Positions 53,379 to 62,727 of a DNA stretch of 64,000 bases are shown here, in pieces (the first letter of the stretch is position 1; each line of letters begins with the position of its first letter). The position numbers and the translations under genes are program-made. The stretch comes from Variovorax paradoxus (lineage in GTDB: Bacteria; Pseudomonadota; Gammaproteobacteria; Burkholderiales; Burkholderiaceae_C): NCBI RefSeq assembly GCF_022009635.1, contig NZ_CP091716.1:6628501-6692500 (forward strand), read 5' to 3'. The notes beneath the pieces were generated by a model. It was not told where the DNA came from and did not search any database. It saw only the letters and a program-made list of their open reading frames with translations.

Positions 53379-55085
53379 ATGTCCGCAACGCAAGCCCATC
53401 CGATTCCCGACCGGCACGGCCAGAACCTGTTCACCACCGACGCCGAGCTGCACGCCCTGCTCGCGCTCTACCTGCCCGAAGACCTGCGCCGGCACATGCA
53501 GCCGCACTTCGAGCGCCTGGGCGGCCTTGCGGGCGGCCTGCTCGACGAGCTGGCCGGCACCGCCGACCGCAACCCGCCCGTGCTGAAGCAGCGCACGCGC
53601 ACCGGGCTGGACGACCAGAAGATCCTCAAGCACCCCGCGTATGTCGAGATGGAACGCCTGGCGCTCGCCGAGTTCGGCCTGGCCGCCATCTCGCACCGCA
53701 ACGAGACGCTGGGCTGGCGCGGCAAGATGCCGCCGCTCGTCAAATACGTGCTGACCTACCTGTTCGTGCAGGCCGAGTTCGGCCTGTGCTGCCCCGTGTC
53801 GATGACCGATTCGCTCACGCGCACCCTCAAGAAATTTGGCAAGCCCGAACTGGTCGCGAAGTACCTGCCGCGCCTGACCTCGCTCGACTTCGACGAACTC
53901 GCGCAAGGCGCCATGTTCATGACCGAGCAGGCCGCCGGCTCCGACATCGCCGCCACCGCCACGCTGGCCCACCAGGAGGCCGACGGCAGCTGGCGCCTCA
54001 CGGGCGACAAGTGGTTCTGCTCCAACCCCGACGCCGATTTCGCGATGGTGCTGGCGCGCGCCGATGATGAATCGGGCGGTTTGCCCGGCATGAAGGGCGT
54101 GTCGCTGTTCCTGCTGCCGCGCCGGCTGGACGACGGCAGCCTCAACCACTACCGCATCATCCGTCTGAAGGACAAGCTGGGCACGCGCTCGATGGCCAGC
54201 GGCGAGATCCGCCTCGAAGGCGCGGTCGCGTACCTCGTGGGCGAGGCCGGCCGGGGCTTCGTGCAGATGGCCGACATGGTCAACAACTCGCGCCTGTCGA
54301 ACGGCGTGCGCGCCGCCGGCCTGATGCGCCGCGCGGTGGCCGAGGCCGAGTTCATCGCGTCGGAGCGCCGCGCCTTCGGCCGCACGCTCGATCAGATGCC
54401 GCTGATGCAGCGCCAGCTCGACAAGCTGCGCCTGCCGGCCGAGCAGGCCCGCACGATGGTGTGCCAGACGGCCCTGGCGCTGGCCCGCTCCGACGCCGGC
54501 GAGCCCGATGCCTACGCGCTGCTGCGCATCCTCACGCCGCTCATCAAGTTCCGCGCCTGCCGCGATGCGCGCAAGGTCACGGGCGATGCGATGGAAGTGC
54601 GCGGCGGCTGCGGCTACATCGAGGAATGGAGCGACGCGCGCCTGGTGCGCGACGCGCATCTGGGCTCGATCTGGGAAGGCACCAGCAACATCGTGGCGCT
54701 CGACGTGATCCGCGCGGTGAAGCGCGAAGGCTCGCTGCCCGTGCTGCGCGCGCACTGCCAGAAGCTGCTCGACGACGCCGCGCTGGCGCCTGCTTTCGCC
54801 AAGGCCCTGCGCGACGCGCTGGACCGCGCCGCGGCGCTGACCGAGACCGCCGCGCGCGAAGGCGGCGACGTGCTCGCGCGCCAGGCCGCGTCGGCGCTCT
54901 ACCACTGCACCAGCGCCATCGCGATGGCCTGGGAGGCCGCGCACGGCGGCTCCGCGCCGCGCCTTCGCTGGGCGCAGCTGGTGCTGCTGCACCGCGTGCT
55001 GCCGCGCGACCCGCTCTCGCCCGACGCGATGCCCGCGGACTGGAACGGCACCGCCGCCGCGCGCCCCGCGGAAGCCATCGCCTGA
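53379..55085 (+). CDS. Acyl-CoA dehydrogenase
   Basis: This 568-residue FAD enzyme is of the long acyl-CoA dehydrogenase type. It has FMTEQAAGSDIAATATLA, WRLTGDKWFCSNPDADFAMVLAR, and EVRGGCGYIEEWSDARLVRDAHLGSIWEGTSNIVALDV, where the usual catalytic-base region lies. The C-terminus is extended by about 100 residues compared with short forms. It introduces the trans-2 double bond into an acyl-CoA. Start 53379 follows AAGGAGA. It is first in an apparent operon with a Bug protein and a CoA-transferase: uptake, CoA loading and oxidation of one acid. Confidence 0.92.
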   Translation: MSATQAHPIPDRHGQNLFTTDAELHALLALYLPEDLRRHMQPHFERLGGLAGGLLDELAGTADRNPPVLKQRTRTGLDDQKILKHPAYVEMERLALAEFGLAAISHRNETLGWRGKMPPLVKYVLTYLFVQAEFGLCCPVSMTDSLTRTLKKFGKPELVAKYLPRLTSLDFDELAQGAMFMTEQAAGSDIAATATLAHQEADGSWRLTGDKWFCSNPDADFAMVLARADDESGGLPGMKGVSLFLLPRRLDDGSLNHYRIIRLKDKLGTRSMASGEIRLEGAVAYLVGEAGRGFVQMADMVNNSRLSNGVRAAGLMRRAVAEAEFIASERRAFGRTLDQMPLMQRQLDKLRLPAEQARTMVCQTALALARSDAGEPDAYALLRILTPLIKFRACRDARKVTGDAMEVRGGCGYIEEWSDARLVRDAHLGSIWEGTSNIVALDVIRAVKREGSLPVLRAHCQKLLDDAALAPAFAKALRDALDRAAALTETAAREGGDVLARQAASALYHCTSAIAMAWEAAHGGSAPRLRWAQLVLLHRVLPRDPLSPDAMPADWNGTAAARPAEAIA

Positions 55086-55127
55086 ACCTGTTTTCCCAGC
55101 TCATCACACAAGAACCGGAGACATCCC

Positions 55128-56105
55128 TTGAAACGCTTCATCTTCCTGCTGACCGCGTGCGCTTCGCTCGTGGCCGCCGTCCCCGCCGCGCATGCGGCCG
55201 ATGCCTTTCCCACCAAGCCCTTGACGCTGGTGGTGCCCTTCCCGCCCGGCGGCCCGACCGACGCGATGGCGCGCACGCTCGCCGCCGAAATGAAGGACCG
55301 CCTCGGCCAGCCCATGATCGTGGAGAACCGCGCCGGTGCCGGCGGCAACATCGGCGCCGAATACGTGGCGCGCGCCGAGGCCGACGGCCACACGCTGATG
55401 TTCGGCACCTCGGGCCCGCTGGCCATCAACAAGAGCCTGTACCGCAAGATCAACTACGACCCGGTGAAGAGCTTCGCGCCGGTGATCCAGGTCGGCTACC
55501 TGCCCAACATCCTGGTGGTGAACCCCGCCCTGCCGGTGAAGACCGTGCCGGAGCTGGTCGCCTACGCCAAGGCCAACCCGGGCAAGCTGAGCTATGCCTC
55601 GTCGGGCAACGGCGCGTCGTCGCACCTGGCGGGCGTGCTCTTCAATTCGGTGGCGGGCACCGACCTGCAGCACATTCCGTACAAGGGCACCGGGCCGGCG
55701 CTCAACGATTTGCTGGGCAACCAGGTGAGCATGACCTTCACCGACATCCTCACCGCGCTGCCCTACGTGAAGGCCGGCAAGCTGCGCGCGCTGGGCGTGG
55801 CCACCTCGGCGCGCTCGCAGGCGCTGCCCGACGTACCGACGATCGCGGAGCAGGGCTACAAGGGTTATGACGTGAGCGTGTTCTTCGGCATCGTCGCGCC
55901 GGCCGGCACGCCCGCCGACCGCGTGGCCAAGCTCAACCACGCTTTCGCCGAAGTGCTCAACTCACCCAAGGTGAAGCAGATGTTCACCGCCCAGGGTCTC
56001 GAAGCATCGGCCGACACATCGCCGCAGAAGCTGGGGCAGTTCATTGCCGCGGAGTCGGTCAAGTGGAAGGACGTGGTGCAGAAGTCCGGGGCGCAGTTGG
56101 ACTGA
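55128..56105 (+). CDS. Bug/TctC family substrate-binding protein
   Basis: This 325-residue periplasmic protein starts with TTG; GGAG lies 7 nt upstream. It has a signal peptide (MKRFIFLLTACASLVAAV then AAHAA) and the Bug signatures LTLVVPFPPGGPTDAMART, VENRAGAGGNIGAEYVAR and SYASSGNGASSHLAG. The ligand is probably a carboxylic acid handled by the flanking CoA-transferase and dehydrogenase. No TctAB partners are present. Confidence 0.92.
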   Translation: MKRFIFLLTACASLVAAVPAAHAADAFPTKPLTLVVPFPPGGPTDAMARTLAAEMKDRLGQPMIVENRAGAGGNIGAEYVARAEADGHTLMFGTSGPLAINKSLYRKINYDPVKSFAPVIQVGYLPNILVVNPALPVKTVPELVAYAKANPGKLSYASSGNGASSHLAGVLFNSVAGTDLQHIPYKGTGPALNDLLGNQVSMTFTDILTALPYVKAGKLRALGVATSARSQALPDVPTIAEQGYKGYDVSVFFGIVAPAGTPADRVAKLNHAFAEVLNSPKVKQMFTAQGLEASADTSPQKLGQFIAAESVKWKDVVQKSGAQLD

Positions 56106-56163
56106 TTTGACGGCTTTGTTCGGGGGAGCGCGCCCCGAAACAGCGAACAAACGAAAGACCGAA

Positions 56164-57288
56164 ATGACACAACCCCAAGGCGCCCTCGCAGGCATCCGAG
56201 TGCTGGACATCTCCCGCATCCTCGGCGGCCCCTACTGCGGACAGATCCTCGGCGACCACGGTGCCGACGTGCTCAAGGTCGAGCCGCCGCAAGGCGACGA
56301 CACCCGCACCTGGGGCCCGCCGTTCAAGGAAGGCGTGGCCTCGTACTACCACGGCCTCAACCGCAACAAGCGCGTGCAGCACCTCGACTTCTCGACAGAA
56401 GAAGGTCGCGAATCGCTGCTCGCCCTGGTGGCCGAGGCCGACGTGCTCATCGAGAACTTCAAGACCGGCACCATGGAACGCTGGGGCATCGGCTACGACA
56501 CCCTGTCGCAGCGCTTCCCGCGCCTCGTGTGGTGCCGCGTCTCCGGCTTCGGCGCCGACGGCCCGCTCGGTGCCCTGCCCGGCTACGACGCCGCCGTGCA
56601 GGCCATGACCGGCATCATGAGCATCAATGGCGAAGCCGATGGCGGCCCGCTGCGCGTCGGCCTGCCCGTGGTCGACATGGTGACCGGCCTCAATGCAGTC
56701 ATCGGCGTGCTGCTCGCGCTACAGGAGCGCAACCGCAGCGGACGCGGGCAGTTCGTGGAAGCGGCGCTGTACGACAGCGGCCTGTCTCTCTTGCACCCGC
56801 ACGCGGCCAACTGGTTCATGGACGGCACCGAGCCGCGCCGCACCGGCAACGCCCACCCCAACATCTACCCTTACGACGCGCTCGCCACCGGCACCGACCC
56901 CGTGTTCGTCGCCGTCGGCAACGACCGCCAGTTCGCCAGCCTGTGCCGCTGCATCGGCCTGCCCGAGCTCGCGGAAGATCCGCTTTACCGCAGCGCCGGC
57001 GCGCGCTCGGTGCACCGCGACGGGCTCAAGCAGCGGCTCGAAGCGGCGATGGCCGCCTTCGACGGCCGCCAGCTGGTCGAGCAGCTCATGGCCGCCGGCG
57101 TGCCCGCCGCGCCGGTGCTGCCAGTCGATGCCGCGCTGCAGCACCCGCACACGCTGCACCGCGAGATGGTGGTCGAGATGCCCGGCGGCTACCGCGGCAT
57201 CGGCGCGCCGGTGAAGCTGAGCCGCACGCCGGCGAGCTACCGGCATGCGCCGCTCACGCCGGGCGAAGCCTTCCTGCCGCAGGACTGA
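56164..57288 (+). CDS. CaiB/BaiF family (class III) CoA-transferase
   Basis: This 374-residue CoA-transferase has LDISRILGGPYCGQILGDHGADVLKVE at the N-terminus, LNRNKR, and the catalytic aspartate Asp171 in GLPVVDMVTG. It moves CoA between carboxylates through an aspartyl anhydride, so it could activate the acid bound by the Bug protein. Start 56164 is chosen because it lines up with the family N-terminus. Length is slightly shorter than average (about 390-410). Confidence 0.93.
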   Translation: MTQPQGALAGIRVLDISRILGGPYCGQILGDHGADVLKVEPPQGDDTRTWGPPFKEGVASYYHGLNRNKRVQHLDFSTEEGRESLLALVAEADVLIENFKTGTMERWGIGYDTLSQRFPRLVWCRVSGFGADGPLGALPGYDAAVQAMTGIMSINGEADGGPLRVGLPVVDMVTGLNAVIGVLLALQERNRSGRGQFVEAALYDSGLSLLHPHAANWFMDGTEPRRTGNAHPNIYPYDALATGTDPVFVAVGNDRQFASLCRCIGLPELAEDPLYRSAGARSVHRDGLKQRLEAAMAAFDGRQLVEQLMAAGVPAAPVLPVDAALQHPHTLHREMVVEMPGGYRGIGAPVKLSRTPASYRHAPLTPGEAFLPQD

Positions 57289-57305
57289 TCGGCGGAGCGG
57301 CTGCC

Positions 57306-58646
57306 TCAACGAGGCGCGGTGCGCCCGCGCCCGATGCCGTAGTACGCGATGCCAGCCGCTTCCACCTGCGCCGCGTCGTAGACATTGCGGCCATCGAAGA
57401 TCGCCGGCATGCGCAGTTCCCGCGCGATCCGCGCCAGGCTGACTTCGCGGAACACCGGCCACTCGGTCACCAGCGCCAGCACGTCGGCGCCCTGCAGCGC
57501 CTCCTGCGCATCGGCGCACCAGCGCAGGCCGTCGCGCTCGCCGACGATGGCGCGCGCATTCGCCATCGCGGCCGGGTCGTACGCCTGCACGCGCGCGCCG
57601 GCGGCCAGCAGCCGCTCCAGCAGCACCAGGCTCGGCGCGTCGCGCATGTCGTCGGTGTCGGGCTTGAAGGCCAGGCCCCACACGGCGACGGTCTTGCCCG
57701 CGATGCGGCCTTCGAAGTGATGCGTCATCAGGTCGAACAGCCGGCCTTTCTGCTCGTGATTCGCGGCCTCGACCGCCGAGAGAATGCGCAGCGCATGGCC
57801 GTCGCGCTCGGCCATGCGCGTCAGCGCGCGCACGTCCTTGGCGAGGCAGGAGCCGCCGTAGCCCGCGCCCGCCTGCAGGAAGTCGGGCCCGATGCGATGG
57901 TCCGCGCCGATGCCGCGCCGCACCATCTCGATGTCGGCGCCCGCATGCCCGGCCACGCGCGCCATCTCGTTCATGAAGCTGATGCGGGTCGCGAGCATCG
58001 CGTTGGCTGCGTACTTGGTGAGCTCGGCCGAGCGGCGGTCCATCACCAGCAGCGGCCTCTCGGGTTCGCTCACGAACGGCGCATAGAGCCGGGTCAGCAG
58101 GTCGATGGCCCACGGGTCCTGCGTGCCGATCACCACGCGGTCGGGCCGGCGGCAGTCGCGCACGGCCGCGCCTTCGCGCAGGAACTCGGGGTTGGCCGCC
58201 ACCGCGATGCGCAGCGACGCGCCGCGCCGCGAAAGCTCGCCGCTCAGCACGGCCTCGACCTGGTCGGCCGTGCCCACGGGCGCGGTCGACTTGCACACCA
58301 CCAGCGCCTCGCGCTCGCGGTGCCGCCCGATGCCCGCCGCCACCGCCATCACATGCCGCAGGTCGACGCGCCCTTCGGCATCGGCCGGCGTGCCGACCGC
58401 AATGAAGAGCACGTCGCCATGCGCGCACGCGGCCTGCGCGTCGGCGGTGAAGCGCAGCGTGCCGGCGGCCAGGCCCTGGGCCACCAGCGCTTCCAGGTCC
58501 GGTTCGTGCAAGGGCATCAGGCCGCGCTGCAGCCCCTCGATGCGCGCCAGGTCGGCGTCGGTGCACAGCACCTCGTGGCCGGCTTCGGCCAGGCAGGCCG
58601 CGAAGCTCAGGCCCACGTAGCCGGCGCCGAAGAGGCTGACCTTCAT
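57306..58646 (-). CDS. UDP-glucose/GDP-mannose dehydrogenase family protein
   Basis: This 446-residue NAD-dependent sugar-nucleotide dehydrogenase has the N-terminal Rossmann motif GAGYVGLSFAACLAEAGHEV, TAPVGT, NPEFLREGAAV, the catalytic Cys267 in GYGGSCLAKD and the C-terminal FKPDTDDMRDAPSL. The usual sequence after the cysteine is FPKD; here it is LAKD, a small oddity. It most likely makes UDP-glucuronate for surface polysaccharide. It is convergent with the CoA-transferase and divergent from a glycosyltransferase. Confidence 0.93.
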   Translation of the reverse strand: MKVSLFGAGYVGLSFAACLAEAGHEVLCTDADLARIEGLQRGLMPLHEPDLEALVAQGLAAGTLRFTADAQAACAHGDVLFIAVGTPADAEGRVDLRHVMAVAAGIGRHREREALVVCKSTAPVGTADQVEAVLSGELSRRGASLRIAVAANPEFLREGAAVRDCRRPDRVVIGTQDPWAIDLLTRLYAPFVSEPERPLLVMDRRSAELTKYAANAMLATRISFMNEMARVAGHAGADIEMVRRGIGADHRIGPDFLQAGAGYGGSCLAKDVRALTRMAERDGHALRILSAVEAANHEQKGRLFDLMTHHFEGRIAGKTVAVWGLAFKPDTDDMRDAPSLVLLERLLAAGARVQAYDPAAMANARAIVGERDGLRWCADAQEALQGADVLALVTEWPVFREVSLARIARELRMPAIFDGRNVYDAAQVEAAGIAYYGIGRGRTAPR

Positions 58647-58742
58647 GGGCGGCCCGACGACACCGGGCACTGGTGGACAGCGCGGTTGTGCGATAAAAGC
58701 AGGATGGATTCTTTCAAAACCGTGTCCGGACAGGAAAATTCG

Positions 58743-59771
58743 ATGATGCCCGATCAAGTTGCCGCGCGTTGCGCGCTGGTCCTGGAGACCAACAACCTGC
58801 GCGGCGGAGCGGATGCCGAGGCAAGGGCCGGCGCCAGCCTGCAGCGCCTGGTGGCACTGCTCGCAAGACAGAAGCTGCCGCTCGCGGCGCTCGCGCAGGT
58901 GGTCATCACGCACGATGGCCTGAGCCCCGCCACCTGCGACGCGGTGAGCGCGCTCGCAGGCCGGCCGGTCGACTTCGTGCGCATCGACGCGGCCACCGGC
59001 TACTACGACGCCAAGAACGTCGGCTTCGCGGCCACCGACGCGCAGCGCTGCACGCACGTGGTGTTCGCCGATGCCGACTGCCTGCCCGACGACGACTGGC
59101 TGCTGCAGATGCTGCTGCCGTTCACGCAAGGCGCCGATGCGCCCGCGGTGGTGGCCGGCCGCACCAGCTACGCGGCCAACGTGGTCGGCACCGCGCTGAC
59201 CACCATCGACTTCATGTACTTCCCCAACGCCGACCACGCCGGCGCCACGAGCAACTTCTACGCGAACAACGTGGCCTTCCGCCGCGAGGTGTTCGAGCAG
59301 CACAGCTACCAGGCGCTCGACGGCGTGTACCGCGCGCACTGCCAGGTGCTGGGCATGCGGCTGAAGGCGGCGGGCGTGCCCATTCACTACGCGGCGGCGG
59401 CCCACACCGAACACCGCCTGCCCGACACGCGCATGGAAGCGCTCAAGCTGCGCTGGATGCGCGGACAAGACACCTATTCGCTCACGCCGCACCTGCTGCG
59501 CAGCTACGTGTCGCCGCGCTGGCAGTGGCTCGCCAAGAGCGGCCCCATCGGCCCGCTGTGCGTGCTGTTCACGCGGCTGGGCTTCAGCATCAAGGCGCTG
59601 AACCGGCAAGACCTGCCGCCGCTGCGCGGCCCGCGCTGGCTTTCAGGCGTGGCGCTGATCCTGGGCTTCTCGGCCGTCGACATGCTGGGCGCCTTCGCGC
59701 GCGGCATCGGCTGGCACACCACGGGCCGCACCAACGCGGATGCGCAGGCGCTCTCCTATCACCGGCCCTGA
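58743..59771 (+). CDS. Glycosyltransferase family 2-type protein
   Basis: This 342-residue protein resembles GT2. It has CALVLETNNLRGG at the start, AKNVGFAATDAQRCTHVVFADADCLPDDDWLL with the DAD metal/nucleotide motif, and a later ETAAHTEH-like acceptor region (HYAAAAHTEHRLPDTRME). A C-terminal segment is hydrophobic. An AGGA site precedes two adjacent ATGs at 58743; an in-frame ATG at 58704, six bases after GATAAA, is possible but the extra codons are atypical. It probably adds a sugar to an exopolysaccharide. Confidence 0.85.
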   Translation: MMPDQVAARCALVLETNNLRGGADAEARAGASLQRLVALLARQKLPLAALAQVVITHDGLSPATCDAVSALAGRPVDFVRIDAATGYYDAKNVGFAATDAQRCTHVVFADADCLPDDDWLLQMLLPFTQGADAPAVVAGRTSYAANVVGTALTTIDFMYFPNADHAGATSNFYANNVAFRREVFEQHSYQALDGVYRAHCQVLGMRLKAAGVPIHYAAAAHTEHRLPDTRMEALKLRWMRGQDTYSLTPHLLRSYVSPRWQWLAKSGPIGPLCVLFTRLGFSIKALNRQDLPPLRGPRWLSGVALILGFSAVDMLGAFARGIGWHTTGRTNADAQALSYHRP

Positions 59772-59807
59772 GCACAGGCCGCACAAGAACAACGAACAAC
59801 AAAGACC

Positions 59808-60827
59808 ATGCACATCCGCTCTTCGCTTACGGGTCGCCGCGCGGCGCTCGGCCTCGCGCTCGCGGGCGCCTTCACGCTGGCGGGCGCCGCCGACTTCGCC
59901 GGCCGCGGCGTCTTCAACTTCAAGTCCGATGCCGGCTGCCCCTTCGCCGCGCTGGCCGGCGCGGGCAACGACTGCAACCGCCTCGCGCTCGACGATCCCG
60001 ACACGCACGCGGCGCTCGACAGCGCCGCCCACACCATCCGCTTCAGCAACACGCGCGGCTATGCCGACAAGACCATCGTCGGCGACGTGCTGCTGCAGGG
60101 CTCGGGCCAGGCCCGCAACGGCGGCCGGCGCGTGCCGCTGACCTTCCATGCGCTGCTGAGCCGCTCGGGCAACGACTGGTCGGTGAGCAGCCATGCGCAC
60201 ACGCCCGTGGGCGACGAGTTCAGCGACATCCGCATCGATGCCTATCAAGTGGTGGTCAACGACGGCGGCACCGACCGCGTGGTGCTCACGCCCGCGCAGA
60301 TCACCGAAGCACTCGCCAGGCCCTCGCTGACCGCGCGGCTCGCGAACGTGCTGGTGCAGGTGGAGGACAACCGCGCGAACGGAGCGAAAGACGCCGACAT
60401 CACCATCGGCCTGGGCCTCGGCAAGGCGTCGAAGTCGGTGGCGCGCGCGCGCTTCCATGCGCCGGCCGCCAAGGGCCGCGAGCTGGCCGACGCGATGCAG
60501 CAGGGCAACTGGACGCTGGAGCTGCAGGCACTCAGCGGCAAGATCCCGCGCCAGGTGGTGCAGCGCGACATGTTCCTGTACGGGCTCGAGTCGCAGTCGC
60601 TGCTGCAGCCGCTGCTGCAACGCGGCTTCCACAAGAACGAGAAGCTGGTGCTGGGCGCGGCCAACGGCAAGGGCTATGTGCGCTACGACGGCCAGCAGCG
60701 CGAGTTCGCGGGGGCCGACGCCGCGGCGCGCGCCTTCCTGCAGGACAGCTTCATCGGCCTCGTGCTGGGCTGGCAGCAGCAACAGCCGCAGCAGCAGCCC
60801 GTGCAGGCCAAGGCCGATGGCCGCTGA
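59808..60827 (+). CDS. Hypothetical exported protein in the glycan region
   Basis: This 339-residue protein has a signal peptide (RRAALGLALAGAFTLAGAAD). The mature part has two early cysteines (DAGCPFAALAGAGNDCNRL) and no membrane segment. The C-terminus is a glutamine-rich tail (GWQQQQPQQQPVQ). It is not recognised. It begins 36 bp after the GT2 gene and overlaps the next gene by 11 bp, so it is part of that operon. A periplasmic role in polysaccharide handling is inferred from context only. Confidence 0.75.
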   Translation: MHIRSSLTGRRAALGLALAGAFTLAGAADFAGRGVFNFKSDAGCPFAALAGAGNDCNRLALDDPDTHAALDSAAHTIRFSNTRGYADKTIVGDVLLQGSGQARNGGRRVPLTFHALLSRSGNDWSVSSHAHTPVGDEFSDIRIDAYQVVVNDGGTDRVVLTPAQITEALARPSLTARLANVLVQVEDNRANGAKDADITIGLGLGKASKSVARARFHAPAAKGRELADAMQQGNWTLELQALSGKIPRQVVQRDMFLYGLESQSLLQPLLQRGFHKNEKLVLGAANGKGYVRYDGQQREFAGADAAARAFLQDSFIGLVLGWQQQQPQQQPVQAKADGR

Positions 60828-61593
60828 TCCGGCGTCTGGCACTTCGGCCGGCTTCGGCTGCCTCGCCCCGCCACGGCTTCGCGGCTGGCCCGCGCTGCAG
60901 GCGCGCATCGTGCACCACCTCAAGCGCGCCGCGCTGCGGCAACTGCATGCGAGCAACGCGGGCGAGATGCTGCTGCTGCGCTTCTACCTCGTGGGCGAGG
61001 AGTCGTCCGAGCAGGCACTGCAGCGCGAGTTGCGCATCGCCCCGCCCGACTGGCTCGCGCGCCAGCTCGACCAGCACCTGGCCGACGAGCAGCTGCATGC
61101 GCGCCTGTTCGCCGAAGCCATCGTCCAGCGCGGCGGCAGCGCGCAGGCGGCCGCCTCGCCCGAAGAAGCGCCCCGGCCCGACTGGTTCAGCCGCCGCAAG
61201 CTGGCGCGCTGGCAGCAGCTGATCCGCCGGCATGCCCCGCACTTCGCGCACGGCGGGCTGGTGCCGGCCTATGCCATCGGCCTGAGCGCGGAGCAGATGG
61301 CTTCGCGCATCCTGCAGCGCCACTGCGTGCTGATCGGGCCGCAACATGCGCTGCACCCGCTGCTGTCGCGCGTGCTGGCCGACGAGGACCGGCACATCCG
61401 CCTGTGCAGCCGCACGCTGCAGCGCTGCGTGGCGCCGCACGAGGAGGCGCGGCTCGCGCAGCTGATGCGCGAGGTGCGCGACACCGAGCGCGGCTTCGGC
61501 ATCACCGGCGCGGCCGGGATGTGGCTGGCCGGCGTGGCCCTGCGGCTGCGCCCCGGTGCGGCGCGGCCGGCACGGCACCGGCACCACGCCTGA
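60817..61593 (+). CDS. Ferritin-like diiron-type protein
   Basis: This 258-residue helical protein has paired E and ExxH motifs spaced as in a ferritin-like four-helix bundle. They are RFYLVGEESSEQALQ, HLADEQLHARLFAE (E-x-x-H), GLSAEQMASRILQRH and VLADEDRHIRLCSR (E-x-x-H). A non-heme diiron centre is therefore likely. No signal peptide. It could be an oxygenase or hydroxylase acting on a glycan or lipid, or an iron-storage relative. It overlaps the exported protein gene by 11 bp and is followed 3 bp later by a glycosyltransferase, an unusual context. Confidence 0.75.
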   Translation: MAADPASGTSAGFGCLAPPRLRGWPALQARIVHHLKRAALRQLHASNAGEMLLLRFYLVGEESSEQALQRELRIAPPDWLARQLDQHLADEQLHARLFAEAIVQRGGSAQAAASPEEAPRPDWFSRRKLARWQQLIRRHAPHFAHGGLVPAYAIGLSAEQMASRILQRHCVLIGPQHALHPLLSRVLADEDRHIRLCSRTLQRCVAPHEEARLAQLMREVRDTERGFGITGAAGMWLAGVALRLRPGAARPARHRHHA

Positions 61594-61596
61594 GCG

Positions 61597-62727
61597 ATGC
61601 CGCCGCGCATCCTCTACCTCGCGACGGCGGACGCGCGCGGCCACCTGATGCGCGCGCAACTGCTGACGCACGCGCTGCGCGAGGCAGGCGCGCAGGTGCA
61701 GGTGCTCACCACCTCGGACGAAGGCGCGCGCTTCCTGGCCGGCTTCGGCATCGACGCGCCGGTGCTCTCGCGCCACTACGCGGTGCAGTTCGACAAGGAG
61801 CAGAACATGCTGCGCCGCGAGACCGACCGCAACGTGGCCCACTACATGTTCCGCCCCACGCGCATGCTGCGCGACGTGCTGCGGCTGAGCCGCCGCTTCC
61901 GCGAAGCCGACCTGGTGGTGAACGACTCCTTCCACCCCGCGCTGCTGCTGATGGGCTGGCTGCCGTTCTGGCGCCGCAAGGTCGTGCACGTGTACGGCGC
62001 GAGCCTGCGGCACGCGCTGCAGACCAACTTCGAGGGCCGGATGCCGGGCGCCGTGGCCCGGCTGTTCGGCGGCATCGTGGCCTGGCAGATCGACCGCAGC
62101 CTCGCGCGCATCGCGCACGACTTCGCGCACGGCGAACCTTCACACGACGGGCGCGGCGGCTGGCGGCTGCCGACACCTGTCGCGGTGGTGGATGCAGCGG
62201 CCCATTCACAGGCGGCCACGCCGCGCGTCGCCGCCGTCTACCTGAATCCGCATTTCGAGGAGCCGGCGCTGGCCGAAGGCCTGGAGCAAGGCCTGGCCGA
62301 CGCGGGCCTGCCGGCGCATCTGGTCGGCGAAGGCTATGCCCGGCGGCCCCGCTGGCATGCGCGCGACGAGCACTGGATCGAGGCCGCCGCGCGCAGCGCC
62401 TTCATCGTCTCCGCGCCGGGCATGGCGGCGCTGTCGATCGCGGCGGTGTACCGCAAGCCGATCCTGCTGCTGCTGACCGACCAGCCCGAGCAGGCGATCA
62501 ACGCCGGGCGCGCGGCGCAGCTCGGGCTCGAGCACCGGGTGGTGGTGTGGCGCGGCGACGCGACCAAGTTCGCGCGGGCCGTGGCAACCGCGGCGGGCGA
62601 GCTGCTCGCCATGAATGCCGGCAACACCACGGATGCCGCCGAGGGCCGGCAGGCCGCCATCGACCGGCGGCAGCACTGGGTCGCGCTGCTGATGCGCCTT
62701 GCCGGCGGCAAACCGGCTACCCCATGA
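61597..62727 (+). CDS. Glycosyltransferase (GT-B / MurG-GtfB-like) or related protein
   Basis: This 376-residue protein starts MPPRILYLATADARGHLMRAQLLTHALREAG, the layout of GT-B enzymes such as MurG or GtfB-type. The C-terminal half shows AARSAFIVSAPGMAALSIAAVYRKPILLLLTDQPEQ, the usual nucleotide-sugar binding region. No membrane helix except a hydrophobic patch. It ends where the convergent capsule-type gene ends (11-bp overlap). The donor and acceptor are unknown. Confidence 0.8.
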   Translation: MPPRILYLATADARGHLMRAQLLTHALREAGAQVQVLTTSDEGARFLAGFGIDAPVLSRHYAVQFDKEQNMLRRETDRNVAHYMFRPTRMLRDVLRLSRRFREADLVVNDSFHPALLLMGWLPFWRRKVVHVYGASLRHALQTNFEGRMPGAVARLFGGIVAWQIDRSLARIAHDFAHGEPSHDGRGGWRLPTPVAVVDAAAHSQAATPRVAAVYLNPHFEEPALAEGLEQGLADAGLPAHLVGEGYARRPRWHARDEHWIEAAARSAFIVSAPGMAALSIAAVYRKPILLLLTDQPEQAINAGRAAQLGLEHRVVVWRGDATKFARAVATAAGELLAMNAGNTTDAAEGRQAAIDRRQHWVALLMRLAGGKPATP